In this document: positions 8,167-18,063 of the stretch, piece after piece | Layout: each line of letters begins with the position of its first letter | Numbering within the stretch: position 1 is the stretch's first letter | Assembly: GCF_026932795.1 (NCBI RefSeq) | Contig: NZ_JADPVH010000033.1 | Span: forward strand, 1 to 45,997 | From: Paenarthrobacter sp. Z7-10 | Lineage (GTDB): Bacteria; Actinomycetota; Actinomycetes; Actinomycetales; Micrococcaceae | DNA length: 45,997 nt | Reading direction: 5' to 3' | Position numbers and translations under genes: made by a program | Notes under the pieces: generated by a model | What the model saw: the letters and a program-made list of their open reading frames with translations, nothing else | Told to the model about the DNA's origin: nothing | Databases searched by the model: none

Positions 8167-8182
8167 TCGAATACATGTTCGG
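8167..8182 (+). promoter_or_regulatory. SOS box (LexA operator) of recA
   Basis: TCGAATACATGTTCGG matches the actinobacterial LexA site TCGAAC-N4-GTTCGA closely. A possible -10 TATGCT lies at 8190-8195; the box start (TCGAAT) sits 17 bp before it, at the -35 position. LexA bound here would block the recA promoter. It is 213 bp upstream of the recA ATG. Confidence 0.85.
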
Positions 8183-8394
8183 ATAAAGGTATGCTCGCAG
8201 GGAGAAGGAAATCGGCGGACAAAAGGAAAGTTCTCCACATCAGGAAGACCTCTGCTGATTTTGTCGGACCCCCGGACTAGCGTCAAGGGTGACAGGTTCG
8301 AAGACCAGTGGCACCGGTTCAGGACCACCGGTATTCCAACCGCCAATTGAAGAACGCCCGCCAGAAATGGCCTGCAGAAAGACCGAGGTGAATC

Positions 8395-9450
8395 ATGGCT
8401 GCTCCCGCAAACCGTGAAAAAGCGCTGGAAGCTGCTCTTGCCCAAATTGATAAGCAATTCGGCAAGGGTTCGATTATGCGTCTGGGGGATGAGGTCCGCG
8501 TTCCGATCGAAACCATTCCCACCGGTTCCATCGCCCTGGATGTGGCCCTCGGCATCGGTGGCCTGCCCCGGGGCCGGGTGGTGGAAATTTACGGGCCGGA
8601 GTCATCCGGTAAGACGACAGTGGCGCTGCATGCGGTGGCCAACGCCCAGCGCGCCGGCGGCATTGCAGCCTTCATCGACGCGGAGCACGCTCTCGACCCG
8701 GATTACGCCGCGAGACTGGGCGTGGATGTGGATGCACTGCTCGTTTCGCAGCCGGACACCGGCGAGCAGGCCCTGGAAATCATGGACATGCTCATCGGCT
8801 CCGGGTCCCTGGATATCGTAGTGATCGACTCGGTGGCTGCACTGGTTCCGCGAGCTGAAATCGAAGGCGAAATGGGCGACAGCCACGTGGGTCTGCAGGC
8901 CCGGCTAATGAGCCAGGCGCTGCGGAAAATTACTGGCCGGCTCAGTCAGACGAAGACAACAGCCATCTTCATCAACCAGTTGCGGGAAAAGATTGGCGTG
9001 TTCTTCGGCAGCCCGGAAACCACCACAGGTGGTAAGGCGCTGAAGTTCTACGCTTCCATCCGGATTGATGTCCGGCGTATCCAGACCCTGAAGGAGGGCG
9101 CGGATGCGGTGGGTAACCGCACCAAGGCAAAGATTGTCAAGAACAAGATGGCACCGCCGTTCAAGGTGGCCGAGTTCGACATCATCTATGGACAGGGCAT
9201 CTCCCGTGAGGGAGGCATCATCGACATGGGCGTGGAACACGGCATTATTAAGAAGTCGGGCTCCTGGTTCACCTACGACGGGGATCAGCTGGGGCAGGGA
9301 ATGGAAAACTCGCGGCGATTCCTGCGCGACAATCCGGAGCTGACCGAGGAACTCGAGCGGCTGATCAAGGAAAAGCTCGGTGTCGGCGTGAAGCCGCCGA
9401 CACCTGTGGAGGAAGCTGCGCCGAAACTGAAAGCCGTCGACGGATTCTAA
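8395..9450 (+). CDS. recA: Recombinase RecA
   Basis: RecA forms filaments on single-stranded DNA, drives strand exchange and triggers LexA self-cleavage. The 351-residue protein has the usual length. It shows Walker A GPESSGKT (67-74), the Walker B region [14 protein letters not shown], and the DNA-binding loops ([21 protein letters not shown] and [20 protein letters not shown]). No intein is present. ATG 8395 follows GAGGTG. A long leader (over 200 nt) separates it from its SOS box. Confidence 0.98.
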   Translation: MAAPANREKALEAALAQIDKQFGKGSIMRLGDEVRVPIETIPTGSIALDVALGIGGLPRGRVVEIYGPESSGKTTVALHAVANAQRAGGIAAFIDAEHALDPDYAARLGVDVDALLVSQPDTGEQALEIMDMLIGSGSLDIVVIDSVAALVPRAEIEGEMGDSHVGLQARLMSQALRKITGRLSQTKTTAIFINQLREKIGVFFGSPETTTGGKALKFYASIRIDVRRIQTLKEGADAVGNRTKAKIVKNKMAPPFKVAEFDIIYGQGISREGGIIDMGVEHGIIKKSGSWFTYDGDQLGQGMENSRRFLRDNPELTEELERLIKEKLGVGVKPPTPVEEAAPKLKAVDGF

Positions 9451-9496
9451 GGCCGTTTCCAGGCCGATGACACTGACGACATTCGGGAGGATAACT

Positions 9497-9577
9497 TTGG
9501 CCGTTTCGAGTCAGCGTCCGGAGGGCAGCGGGCACCGGCGATGGATGGCCGCTGCGTCGGGGAGGCACCGTGGCTAG
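9497..9577 (+). CDS. Possible short leader peptide overlapping the recX start
   Basis: TTG 9497 is preceded by GGGAGG at a good distance (9486-9491) and opens a 26-codon frame (MAVSSQRPEGSG...) that ends at TAG 9575-9577, overlapping the recX GTG (9570) in another frame. If translated, it could couple recX translation to ribosomes arriving from upstream. The peptide has no known features, so this rests on the ribosome binding site and overlap only. Confidence 0.35.
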   Translation: MAVSSQRPEGSGHRRWMAAASGRHRG

Positions 9578-10160
9578 GACGAGGCCGGACGCCGGACCGG
9601 ACGCCGGGCCGGACGCGGGGTCGTCTGGCGACCCATTGCCGGATCCGTCCGCGGTGGCGCGCTCCATCGTGCTGCGGCAGCTCACCAACTCGCCAAAGAG
9701 CCGTTTGCAGCTGGCCCGGAAACTCGCGGAGCGGAACATTCCGGACGAGGTGGCCGGGGCCGTGTTGGACCGTTTTGAAGAGGTCCAACTGGTGGATGAT
9801 GAGGAGTTCGCCCAGCTCTGGGTCCGCAGCCGGACCCAGACCCGGTCCCTGGCCCGTGGGGCTCTCAAACGGGAACTGGCTGACAAAGGCATCGGCGGGG
9901 ATATCGCCGAAGCTGCCCTCGGTCAGGTTTCCGATGCGGATGAGAATGCCATGGCCACGGCATTGGTGCGAAAGAAGCTGCCGGTCTCCGCTGTCTTGGC
10001 GGATCGCGCCGAGCGGGAAAAATACGTGCGCCGGCTGGCTGGGATGCTTGCCCGTAAGGGCTATTCACCCGGCTTGGCGTTCCGTCTGGTCAATGCCGAA
10101 ATTGACAGATTGCTTGATGCCGACGACGATCCCGTGGACTCATTTTACGATATGCACTAG
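9570..10160 (+). CDS. recX: Regulatory protein RecX
   Basis: RecX binds RecA filaments and limits their activity. The 196-residue protein has an N-terminal low-complexity stretch (PDAGPDAGPDAG) and then three-helix repeats typical of RecX (SRLQLARKLAERNIPDEVAGAVLDRFEEVQLVDDEEFAQLWVRSR; ARGALKRELADKGIGGDIAEAAL; YVRRLAGMLARKGYSPGLAFRLV). GTG 9570 follows GGGGAGG at about 6 nt. It lies 119 bp after recA, so it may share the recA transcript and SOS control. Confidence 0.93.
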   Translation: MARTRPDAGPDAGPDAGSSGDPLPDPSAVARSIVLRQLTNSPKSRLQLARKLAERNIPDEVAGAVLDRFEEVQLVDDEEFAQLWVRSRTQTRSLARGALKRELADKGIGGDIAEAALGQVSDADENAMATALVRKKLPVSAVLADRAEREKYVRRLAGMLARKGYSPGLAFRLVNAEIDRLLDADDDPVDSFYDMH

Positions 10161-10251
10161 GGGCATGGCCGGTCCAAAACCGCTCGTCTTTGGAAAAAGG
10201 TGAGACCACGGCGACCCATTCTGGACGATCACCGGTTATGCTTGGCGGCAT

Positions 10252-11631
10252 ATGTTCAAGTTCCGAACGAATCAATTGCTCGTGTCAGCCTTGCTTGCTG
10301 GCGCCCTGATGCTGCCGGGAACGCTGGCCGCACCGGCCTTCGCCGGCGATGATGCGCCACCCAGTGGCTTTCCCAGCTGGCAGGACGTGCAGAAGTCCAA
10401 GGCGAACGAGTCCACCAAGTCTGCGGAGGTCGCAACCATCGGTGCGCTGTTGGACGGATTGCAGGCACAATCGGACCAGCTGGGCAACGCGGCAGTGAAG
10501 ACCGGTGCCGAATATGCCGTCGCACGTTCGGCCTTGGACGTGGCAAGTGCCAAGGTCGACGTGCTCAGTGAGCAGGTTCGCCGTGCGAATGCCGTGGTGG
10601 CTAAATATAAGAAGGAAACGGGTGCCTTGGCGGCGCAGTCGTATCGGAGCGGCGGAGCCAACCTCGGATTGCTGGCCACCCTTGACGCCGTTGAGTCCGA
10701 GGACGGTCTGCAAGGTCTAAATGTCCTGCGCGTCGTGGCGGACAAAGCGGCCTCTGCTTACAACGAATCGAAGGTCTCCCGGAGTGCGGCCCAAGCGCTG
10801 ACGGACCAGGAGAAAGCCGCCACGGCTGAACGGGAGCGCCTGGCCAAGGACGCCAAAGAAAAATTGGATGCCGCCGTGCAGGCCCAAAAGGCGTTGGACG
10901 CCCAGGTGGCCCAGCAAAAGCAGCAAAGCGCGGTGCTGGTGGCCCAACTCGCGTCGCTGAAGAACACAACGGTAGCGGTGGAGAAGCATTATCACGACGG
11001 TCAGGTGGCGCTGGCGGCCTACCAGGCTGCGCAGGAAGCCAAGCGTCGTGCCGCAGAGGAGCGGGCGCGTCAGGAGGCTGCCGCAGCCGCAGCCCGGGCC
11101 GCCGCAGCCAAGGCCGCCGCAGCCGCGCAGGCCGCGGCCGCCGCGCAGGCCGCGGCCGCCGCGGAGGCCGCGGTCGCCGCTCATGCTGCGAATGCAGCTC
11201 CGGCTCCGGCACCTGCTCCGGCCCCTGCTCCGCCAGTCGCCGTCCAACCGGCCATTCCCGATCCTGGCAGCGGCTATATCCCGGTCAACGTCCTGCTGCC
11301 CAACATTCCGGGTAACGGAGTTAACGACCCTGCCGGCGCCCAGGGCTATGCGCGCGGTCGACTGGGCGCCTTCGGATGGGGACAGGAGCAGTTTCAATGC
11401 CTTGTCCAGCTGTGGAATCAGGAGTCTGGATGGCTGACCAACGCCACCAACCCCACTAGTGGCGCCTACGGCATCGCGCAGGCACTGCTGCCCAGCAAGT
11501 ACGCCAGTTCAGGCAATGACTGGCTGACCAACTACCGGACCCAGATCGACTGGGGGTTCGGTTACATTCGGGATCGGTACGGCTCGCCGTGCGGCGCCTG
11601 GTCGCACGAGGGGTCCAGTAACTGGTACTGA
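10252..11631 (+). CDS. Secreted coiled-coil protein with C-terminal transglycosylase-like domain
   Basis: The 459-residue protein has a signal peptide (about 1-31, ending AAPAFAG), a long helical coiled-coil region (about 40-270), an Ala-rich helix built from repeated AAAAAQ/AAAAAE units (about 270-315), a PAPAPAPAP linker, and a lysozyme-like domain in the last 80 residues (CLVQLWNQESGW, NPTSGAYGIAQALLPSKY, WGFGYIRDRYGSPCGAW). The Glu of NQESGW is the probable catalytic residue, as in soluble lytic transglycosylase-type domains that cut peptidoglycan; two Cys may form a disulfide. The arrangement (coiled-coil regulator plus hydrolase) resembles secreted cell-wall hydrolases. TATGCT at 10237-10242 lies 9 nt before the ATG and may be the promoter. 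Confidence 0.8.
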   Translation: MFKFRTNQLLVSALLAGALMLPGTLAAPAFAGDDAPPSGFPSWQDVQKSKANESTKSAEVATIGALLDGLQAQSDQLGNAAVKTGAEYAVARSALDVASAKVDVLSEQVRRANAVVAKYKKETGALAAQSYRSGGANLGLLATLDAVESEDGLQGLNVLRVVADKAASAYNESKVSRSAAQALTDQEKAATAERERLAKDAKEKLDAAVQAQKALDAQVAQQKQQSAVLVAQLASLKNTTVAVEKHYHDGQVALAAYQAAQEAKRRAAEERARQEAAAAAARAAAAKAAAAAQAAAAAQAAAAAEAAVAAHAANAAPAPAPAPAPAPPVAVQPAIPDPGSGYIPVNVLLPNIPGNGVNDPAGAQGYARGRLGAFGWGQEQFQCLVQLWNQESGWLTNATNPTSGAYGIAQALLPSKYASSGNDWLTNYRTQIDWGFGYIRDRYGSPCGAWSHEGSSNWY

Positions 11632-11729
11632 AGCCCGGCAGTTGGTACCGAAGGCCCCAGCACCAAACTCGCCCGGCAGGACGGGACTGGTCCGACAGGT
11701 GGTGGTCATCAGTACCGGTGCGCAGGTCT

Positions 11730-11735
11730 TAAGCT
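11730..11735 (+). promoter_or_regulatory. Putative leaderless promoter -10 of miaB
   Basis: TAAGCT ends 6 nt before GTG 11742, so transcription would start at or next to the start codon. Four other genes in this window share this spacing. No clear -35 is visible. Confidence 0.45.
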
Positions 11736-11741
11736 TGATGG

Positions 11742-13331
11742 GTGAGCTTGACCATGACCGGCGTTGATACCTCCGCCACAAAAGCTAAAGCAACAGACCC
11801 ACGGCGCACCTACCAGGTGCGCACCTTCGGCTGCCAGATGAACGTCCACGACTCCGAACGCATGGCCGGGTTGCTGGAAACGGCCGGGCTGGTTAAAGCG
11901 GCGGGCGGCCCCGCGGACGGGAATTTCGCAAACTATGCCGACGTCGTCGTCTTCAACACCTGTGCCGTCAGGGAGAATGCCGACAACAAGCTCTATGGCA
12001 GCCTGGGCATGCTCGCCCCGGTGAAAAGGGCCAACCCGGGCATGCAGATCGCGGTGGGCGGCTGTCTGGCACAGAAGGACCGCGAAACCATCCTCAAAAA
12101 GGCCCCCTGGGTCGATGTTGTCTTCGGCACCCACAACGTCGGCTCACTTCCGGCCCTGCTGGAGCGGGCCCGCCACAACAACGACGCCCAACTGGAGATC
12201 CTGGAATCGCTGGAGGTGTTCCCCTCCAACCTGCCAACAAAGCGCGACTCGGTATATTCGGGATGGGTCAGCATCTCGGTGGGCTGCAACAACACCTGCA
12301 CGTTCTGCATTGTTCCGTCGCTTCGGGGCAAGGAACGTGACAGGCGCCCCGGCGAAATACTCGCGGAAATTCAGGCGCTGGTCGACGACGGAGCCATAGA
12401 AGTTACGCTGTTGGGTCAAAACGTCAATTCCTACGGCGTCGAGTTCGGCGACAGGCATGCCTTTGGCAAGCTGCTGCGCGCCTGCGGTCAAATAACGGGG
12501 CTCGAACGTGTTCGCTTCACCAGCCCACATCCGGCGGCCTTCACCGATGACGTCATCGAAGCAATGGCCGAAACCGCCAATGTCATGCCGCAGCTGCACA
12601 TGCCACTGCAGTCCGGATCAGACAAGGTCCTGAAGGACATGCGGCGCTCCTACCGTTCCACCAAGTTCCTGGGCATCCTGGACAAGGTCCGTGCGCGGAT
12701 GCCGCACGCGGCCATCTCCACGGACATCATTGTCGGGTTTCCAGGCGAGACGGAGGAGGACTTTCAAGCGACTCTGGACGTGGTGGAACGATCCCGGTTC
12801 GCGACCGCCTTCACCTTCCAGTACTCCAAGCGGCCCGGAACCCTCGCCGCGGAGCTGCCGGATCAGCTGCCCAAGGCCGTGGTGCAGGAGCGTTTCGAGC
12901 GCCTGACGGCGCTGCAGGACAGGATCGCGGCCGAGGAGAATGCCGAACAAGTGGGACGCCTCGTGGAGGTCATGGTCACGGCGCAATCGGGGCGCAAGGC
13001 CACCGAGACGCATCGGCTCTCCGGCCGGGCCCAGGACCAGCGGCTGGTCCATTTCAGCGTGCCCGACGGCGGCGCGGTGCCGCGCCCCGGAGACCTCGTC
13101 AGCGTTACCATCACCTCGGCGGCCTCTTTCCACCTCGTGGCGGACCCCGTGTCCGCGGACACCTCCAGTTATTCCGTGCGCCGCTCGCGGGCTGGGGATG
13201 CCTGGGATCGAGCGCAGGCAGCCTCATGCAATGTGCCGGCGGCGTCAGTGAGCGACTCGGCACCCGGTTCGGCAACCGGTGCCAAGGCCTCCGCCGTGTC
13301 GCTTGGAATGCCATCCCTTCGGGTCAGCTGA
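11742..13331 (+). CDS. miaB: tRNA-2-methylthio-N6-dimethylallyladenosine synthase
   Basis: MiaB adds the methylthio group to i6A37 of tRNAs reading codons that start with U. The 529-residue radical SAM protein has the N-terminal cluster domain ([35 protein letters not shown]), the radical SAM triad C182-x3-C186-x2-C189 (GCNNTCTFC), and a TRAM domain (about 400-470). A Ser/Ala-rich tail of about 60 residues follows. GTG 11742 is supported by the TAAGCT spacing; ATG 11754 is the alternative. It is 2 nt from miaA, which makes the i6A that MiaB modifies. Confidence 0.95.
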   Translation: MSLTMTGVDTSATKAKATDPRRTYQVRTFGCQMNVHDSERMAGLLETAGLVKAAGGPADGNFANYADVVVFNTCAVRENADNKLYGSLGMLAPVKRANPGMQIAVGGCLAQKDRETILKKAPWVDVVFGTHNVGSLPALLERARHNNDAQLEILESLEVFPSNLPTKRDSVYSGWVSISVGCNNTCTFCIVPSLRGKERDRRPGEILAEIQALVDDGAIEVTLLGQNVNSYGVEFGDRHAFGKLLRACGQITGLERVRFTSPHPAAFTDDVIEAMAETANVMPQLHMPLQSGSDKVLKDMRRSYRSTKFLGILDKVRARMPHAAISTDIIVGFPGETEEDFQATLDVVERSRFATAFTFQYSKRPGTLAAELPDQLPKAVVQERFERLTALQDRIAAEENAEQVGRLVEVMVTAQSGRKATETHRLSGRAQDQRLVHFSVPDGGAVPRPGDLVSVTITSAASFHLVADPVSADTSSYSVRRSRAGDAWDRAQAASCNVPAASVSDSAPGSATGAKASAVSLGMPSLRVS

Positions 13332-13333
13332 GC

Positions 13334-14281
13334 GTGCCGCGAGAGCAGCAAAACACGCGGCTGGTCGCCGTCGTCGGCCCTACCGGCACCGGAAAGTCGG
13401 ACCTGGCTGTGGCATTGGCGCTGGCGCTGGACGGCGAAGTCATCAACGCTGACTCCATGCAGTTTTACCGCGGAATGGACATCGGGACAGCGAAACTGAC
13501 AACGGCACAAAGATGCGGCGTGCCGCATCACCTGCTGGACGTGCTGGACGTGCGCGAGGAGGCCAGCGCGGCGGGGTTCCAGCGGCAGGCGAGGGACGTC
13601 GTGGCGGAAGCGCTGGCGCGCGGTAAGGTACCAATCCTGGTGGGTGGGTCCGGGCTGTACCTGCGCGCAGCCCTCGATGTGCTGGAATTTCCCGGCACTG
13701 ATCAGGCGGTCCGGCGACGCCTGGAAGCTGAACTGGACGAGCTCGGCTTCGAGTCGATGCTCTCCCGACTTCTCGCCGTCGATCCGGTCTCGGCCGGCCG
13801 GATCGGTGACGGCAAACGATTGGTCCGGGCGCTGGAAGTCCACGAGCTCAGCGGTCGCCCGTTCAGCTCGTTCATGCCGGTTCGTGAATACGTCCGTCCA
13901 ACGGTCCAGGTGGGACTGTCCCTCGAGCGCAGCGTGCTGCGTGGGCGCCTGGCGGACCGGGTGCATCGGATGGTGGGCGAGGGGCTGCTGGAGGAGGTGG
14001 CTGAGCTGGATCGGCGTGGGCTTCGGGCGGGGAAGACCGCTTCGCGCGCGCTTGGCTACCGGCAGTTTCTGCGTGTTATGGATGGGCAGGCAGGGATCGA
14101 CCAGGCCAGCGCGGAAACGATTGTGGCCACTGCGCAGTTTGCGCGCCGGCAGATGACCTGGTTCCGGGCCGACCCCAGGGTCGGCTGGCTCGATGCGCAG
14201 AGGCCTGACCTGCTGGAAGCCGCCCTTACCGCCGTGAGGGAGAGCGCGGTGGTTGGCGTACGCTTAAAAAATGATGACTGA
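13334..14281 (+). CDS. miaA: tRNA dimethylallyltransferase
   Basis: MiaA transfers a dimethylallyl group to A37 of tRNA, making the substrate for MiaB encoded just upstream. The 315-residue protein has the P loop [27 protein letters not shown], the GGSGLYLRA motif and the conserved [13 protein letters not shown] 13334 starts two bases after the miaB stop; a long open frame runs upstream inside miaB but is only the overlapping frame. The 3' end overlaps dapF by 11 nt. Confidence 0.95.
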   Translation: MPREQQNTRLVAVVGPTGTGKSDLAVALALALDGEVINADSMQFYRGMDIGTAKLTTAQRCGVPHHLLDVLDVREEASAAGFQRQARDVVAEALARGKVPILVGGSGLYLRAALDVLEFPGTDQAVRRRLEAELDELGFESMLSRLLAVDPVSAGRIGDGKRLVRALEVHELSGRPFSSFMPVREYVRPTVQVGLSLERSVLRGRLADRVHRMVGEGLLEEVAELDRRGLRAGKTASRALGYRQFLRVMDGQAGIDQASAETIVATAQFARRQMTWFRADPRVGWLDAQRPDLLEAALTAVRESAVVGVRLKNDD

Positions 14282-15269
14282 GCCTCAGGGCGATCCCCAC
14301 ATTGCGGTCCAACGTGGCTTGCGGAATTCGGACGCCGTTGGATTCGAGGCGGAACATCCGTGGCCGGGAATGGGAGCGGTCCCTTTCGCCAAAGGACATG
14401 GAACCGGCAACGACTTCGTGCTCTTCGCTGACCCCGAGGGAAGCATGACCGTCAGCCCGGAGGCCGTGGCCGCGATCTGCGACAGACACCGGGGCATCGG
14501 GGCCGACGGGCTGATCCGCGCGGTGCGCTCCCGGAACCTGCCGGAGGGACAGGTTCTGCTCGCGACCGAGCCCAACGCGGAATGGTTCATGGACTACCGC
14601 AACGCTGATGGCTCATTGTCAGAAATGTGCGGCAACGGCGTGCGGGTGTTTGTGCACTTCCTGCTGGATCAGGGTCTCGTCGCGCTGCTGCCCGGCGAAT
14701 CCCTGACCATAGGCACCCGCGCCGGCCGGAAGGACGTGCTGCGAACCTCCGAGGGGTATGCCGTCGACATGGGACCCTGGGAATTCATTTTCCCGGAGCA
14801 GGCGGAGAATCGCGGCGTTGATTCGCTGGTGACAGCCGCTGGGCTCGATGTGGCACGGCCCGCGGTCTCCATCAGCATGGGCAACCCGCACACCGTGGTG
14901 GCATTGGCCCACGATCTGGAGCTGGCCGGCACGGACCTGAGCACGCAGCCCACGGTTGACCCGTTGCCCGTCCATGGAACCAACGTGGAGTTTACGGTAC
15001 CGTCCGATCCATTGGTGGCCGACGGAATGGGCACTATTACGATGCGGGTGCACGAACGCGGTGTCGGGGAAACTCAATCCTGTGGTACGGGTGCCTGCGC
15101 CGCCGCCGCCGCGACCCGCTTTTGGGCTGGCGTCGAGGCACCGGATGCATGGCGGGTAAACGTGCCGGGGGGAGCCGTCGCCGTGACATTCTTTGCCGCT
15201 GCGGACGGAAGTGAGCACATCCTGCTCAGCGGTCCGGCGGTGCTGGTGGCCCACGGCGTTCTCACGTAA
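14271..15269 (+). CDS. dapF: Diaminopimelate epimerase
   Basis: DapF converts LL- to meso-diaminopimelate for lysine and peptidoglycan synthesis. The two catalytic Cys lie in MCGNGVRVF (C120) and [10 protein letters not shown] (C271), and [12 protein letters not shown] marks the start of the enzyme fold at residue 39. The first ~36 residues ([13 protein letters not shown]...) are an extension; ATG 14274 or ATG 14368 ([11 protein letters not shown]) are alternative starts. Overlap with miaA (AAAAAATGATGACTGA) argues for the early start. The 332-residue length is slightly above the family norm because of the extension. Confidence 0.93.
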   Translation: MMTEPQGDPHIAVQRGLRNSDAVGFEAEHPWPGMGAVPFAKGHGTGNDFVLFADPEGSMTVSPEAVAAICDRHRGIGADGLIRAVRSRNLPEGQVLLATEPNAEWFMDYRNADGSLSEMCGNGVRVFVHFLLDQGLVALLPGESLTIGTRAGRKDVLRTSEGYAVDMGPWEFIFPEQAENRGVDSLVTAAGLDVARPAVSISMGNPHTVVALAHDLELAGTDLSTQPTVDPLPVHGTNVEFTVPSDPLVADGMGTITMRVHERGVGETQSCGTGACAAAAATRFWAGVEAPDAWRVNVPGGAVAVTFFAAADGSEHILLSGPAVLVAHGVLT

Positions 15270-15307
15270 TTCGTCCGACGTATGCGGGACCGTTTTTGCG
15301 GGTTCTC

Positions 15308-15937
15308 CTATTCCTCCGGTCGCAGCAGCCGCAGGATGCGGAAGGTCTTTGAGGTGCTCTCCCGGCTCACTTTGAGCCGCAGTTCCGGGAATCGCGCGGA
15401 CAGTTCCGTGCCGAGCCAGCGCTGCAGGGAGTCCGATCCCAGGTTCTTCTGCACCACAAGATAGGCGCTTCCCCCTGGAGCCAGCCGGGGAAGCCAGGTC
15501 AACAGCAGGACATGCAACTCGTCCTTGCCCACCCGGATGGGCGGATTGGACCAAATCGTGGAGAACTCGACGGTTGGGTCCACCTCATCCGGCAGGCTGG
15601 CCTGAACGTTCGGAAGACCCAGGGACGACGCGTTTTCTCTGGTCAGCGCCAGACAGCGCTCATTGACGTCGACAGCGTAGACGACGGCGTTGGGCGATCG
15701 CAGACCCAAGGTCAGGGCGATGGGTCCCCAGCCGCAGCCAATGTCCAGCAGATTCCCGCTGGGCGCCGGTGGCGGGGCCTCGGCCAGCAGAACGGCTGTG
15801 CCTTTGTCCACCCCATCAGGACTGAATATTCCAGAGCTGGTTCTCAGCTGGCGGGCGGCGCCGGCAAGGACCACCTGCAGCGGGCGGCGTGTGTCCGGGC
15901 CAGCGGGTTGTGCGCTGAAATAATGATCCGTACCCAT
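15308..15937 (-). CDS. Class I SAM-dependent methyltransferase, RsmC-like
   Basis: The 209-residue protein has motif I LLDIGCGWGPIAL, motif II VYAVDVNERCLALT, and the NPP motif (IWSNPPIRVGK) of enzymes that methylate a base amino group in RNA. FSPDGVDKGTAVLL before motif I is typical of the RsmC/RlmG catalytic half; the N-terminal pseudo-catalytic half of E. coli RsmC is absent. A 16S or 23S rRNA guanine is the likely target by family, but this is not proven. It converges with dapF (38-bp gap) and TAATCT lies 9 nt before its ATG. Confidence 0.82.
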   Translation of the reverse strand: MGTDHYFSAQPAGPDTRRPLQVVLAGAARQLRTSSGIFSPDGVDKGTAVLLAEAPPPAPSGNLLDIGCGWGPIALTLGLRSPNAVVYAVDVNERCLALTRENASSLGLPNVQASLPDEVDPTVEFSTIWSNPPIRVGKDELHVLLLTWLPRLAPGGSAYLVVQKNLGSDSLQRWLGTELSARFPELRLKVSRESTSKTFRILRLLRPEE

Positions 15938-16452
15938 GGTCGTCCCAGATTAGCTGCAAATGTCGGGAGAAGGATATACGGACACGGCAGTCCAGCGGGT
16001 CACCAGCCGGAGGACATGTGGCCGCCGCCGCCACCGTTGCCGTCATAGTCGTCGTCGCCGCCGCCGTCGTCGTCGTCATCGTGACCGCCATCGCCTGACC
16101 CCGTCGACGGTCAGGCAGGACTTGGCCCGGGCCCTGCTATGCTTGATGGATGAAGAATAAGTGATTGGGCTGCCACGCGGCGCTTGAGTCCCGCCCCAGC
16201 TCCTGACGAAACGGCTTCCGGTGGCTTCAGCCGCCGCTCCAGCCTCGTTGGATGCACTTAGATGCCCTTGGAGGCGTCCCCAGCGGGAACCAGCACCGCT
16301 TTTACCTGCCGACGACGGCTTGAAACGGCCTCTGCACCGTGCGTTCAAACTTCCAAACCGCCGTATGGTGGCAGCCCATAATCAGCGTTCCCATCGCCCG
16401 TACGCTTCGGCGCGGAGACTACGATGGATGAGAAGATTCTTCGAAGGAGAAC
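15938..16452. other. Intergenic region upstream of hflX
   Basis: These 515 bp hold no convincing complete gene. They contain a GTC/GCC trinucleotide-rich tract (about 16020-16085) that on the minus strand reads as an Asp/Gly-rich protein tail, a 7-bp inverted repeat at 16095-16116 (CCTGACC/GGTCAGG), and the ribosome binding site of hflX (GAAGGAGAA at 16442-16450). A frame at 16221-16529 runs into hflX and looks like chance coding. Confidence 0.5.
16000..16110 (-). pseudogene. Possible remnant: Asp/Gly-rich C-terminal tail without a start
   Basis: On the minus strand 36 open codons end at TGA 16000-16002 and spell a tail with DDDDDGGGDDDYDGNGGGGG and a final HMSSGW. Upstream in the same frame is a TGA (16111-16113), and no start codon lies between except the ATG four codons from the end. 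Such Gly/Asp tails end real secreted or membrane proteins, so this may be what is left of a decayed gene. It could also be a chance translation of a trinucleotide repeat. Confidence 0.3.
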
Positions 16453-18063
16453 ATGACCAACCAGATCAACACCGGAACAGATTCCGACGGCCAGGACATG
16501 ACGCCAGCGGAAATTCAAGCCGTCATTGACCGGATTCTGGCCAAGGACGCCGGGGCGGCAGCACATGCGGCGAAGTCCACTCCACGTGAAGCGGACGATG
16601 CGGACAATTCCGGCTCGAGCCGGAGCAGCCGACCCTTCACCGGTAGGGCGCAGGCGCTGTCGCAGCATGCCGGCGAACGCAACGATTTTGATGGCGACCA
16701 GGAGGATCTGCAGGAGCGGCGGGCTCTGCGCAGGGTGGCAGGTCTTTCCACGGAACTTGAGGACGTCACCGAGGTTGAATACCGTCAGCTGCGGCTGGAA
16801 CGGGTCGTGCTGGCGGGACTGTGGTCAGAAGGCACCTTGGCGGATGCGGAAAATTCCCTGCGGGAGCTGGCGGCTCTGGCGGAGACGGCAGGCTCGGAGG
16901 TGCTGGATGGCATCGTCCAACGTCGGCTGAAGCCGGACCCGGGAACATTTCTCGGGTCGGGCAAGGCCCAGGAGCTCAAGGACATCGTCTCAGCCACCGG
17001 CGCCGATACCGTTGTGGTGGACGGAGAGCTGGCCCCATCCCAGCGCCGCGGTCTGGAAGACATCGTCAAGGTCAAGGTCATTGACCGTACCGCATTGATT
17101 CTGGACATCTTTGCCCAACATGCGAAATCGCGTGAAGGCCGCGCTCAGGTGGAACTGGCCCAGATGGAGTACCTGCTGCCGCGGCTGCGCGGCTGGGGCG
17201 AATCCATGTCCCGGCAGGCGGGTGGACGTGTTGGTGCCGCCGGTGGAGGTATTGGTTCCCGTGGTCCCGGCGAGACCAAGATCGAACTCGACCGCCGGCG
17301 GATCCGGACCCGGATGGCGAAACTACGGCGTGAGATCGCAGCCATGAAGCCTGCACGGGAGACCAAACGCGCCAATCGCCGGCGCAATGATGTTCCCTCG
17401 GTCGCCATCGCTGGGTACACCAACGCCGGAAAGTCTTCGCTGCTGAATCGCTTGACGGACGCCGGCGCCCTGGTGGAGAACGCCCTGTTCGCGACGTTGG
17501 ATCCCACCGTGCGTAAGGCTGAGACCGCCGACGGACTCGGTTACACGCTCGCCGACACGGTTGGCTTTGTCCGGTCGCTGCCGACGCAGCTGATTGAGGC
17601 TTTCCGCTCCACCTTGGAAGAGGTGGCGGACTCGGATCTGATCCTGCACGTGGTGGATGCCTCGCATCCCGATCCTGAGGGCCAGATTGCCGCCGTCCGA
17701 AGGGTTTTCAGCGAAGTCGATGCGCGCAACATTCCGGAGATCATTGTCCTGAACAAGGCTGACGCGGCCGATCCCTTTGTTGTGGAGCGGCTGCGCCAGC
17801 GGGAACCGCGCAATGTGGTCGTGTCCGCGCGGACCGGTCAGGGCATGGACGAACTGCTGGCTGCGATCGGGGCGGCCATCCCGCGGCCGGCCGTGAAGCT
17901 GGAACTGTTGGTTCCCTATGACCGGGGAGATCTGGTCAGTAAACTGCATGAATCCGATGCTGAAATCCTCACCATGGACCATGGTGAGGACGGTACAAGG
18001 GCCACAGTTTTGGTACGGGAAGGATTGGCTGCCGAACTGGAGCAGTTTGTTCTTCGTGGCTGA
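16453..18063 (+). CDS. hflX: Ribosome-associated GTPase HflX
   Basis: HflX is an OBG-HflX GTPase that splits stalled ribosomes under stress. In the 536-residue protein a hydrophilic N-terminal extension of about 100 residues precedes the HflX domain (GSGKAQELKDIV, VVDGELAPSQRRGLED, DRTALILDIFAQHA, QVELAQMEYLLPRL), the Gly-rich segment RQAGGRVGAAGGGIGSRGPGET, then the G domain. P loop GYTNAGKSSLLN is at about 320-331, G3 is DTVGF and G4 is NKAD. ATG 16453 follows GAAGGAGAA. The gene overlaps the next by 8 nt. Confidence 0.96.
   Translation: MTNQINTGTDSDGQDMTPAEIQAVIDRILAKDAGAAAHAAKSTPREADDADNSGSSRSSRPFTGRAQALSQHAGERNDFDGDQEDLQERRALRRVAGLSTELEDVTEVEYRQLRLERVVLAGLWSEGTLADAENSLRELAALAETAGSEVLDGIVQRRLKPDPGTFLGSGKAQELKDIVSATGADTVVVDGELAPSQRRGLEDIVKVKVIDRTALILDIFAQHAKSREGRAQVELAQMEYLLPRLRGWGESMSRQAGGRVGAAGGGIGSRGPGETKIELDRRRIRTRMAKLRREIAAMKPARETKRANRRRNDVPSVAIAGYTNAGKSSLLNRLTDAGALVENALFATLDPTVRKAETADGLGYTLADTVGFVRSLPTQLIEAFRSTLEEVADSDLILHVVDASHPDPEGQIAAVRRVFSEVDARNIPEIIVLNKADAADPFVVERLRQREPRNVVVSARTGQGMDELLAAIGAAIPRPAVKLELLVPYDRGDLVSKLHESDAEILTMDHGEDGTRATVLVREGLAAELEQFVLRG

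Noticed and set aside
16221-16529. 102-codon frame upstream of and overlapping hflX
   Set aside because: Arg/Pro/His-rich, no ribosome binding site, and it overlaps the well-supported hflX start by 77 bp.
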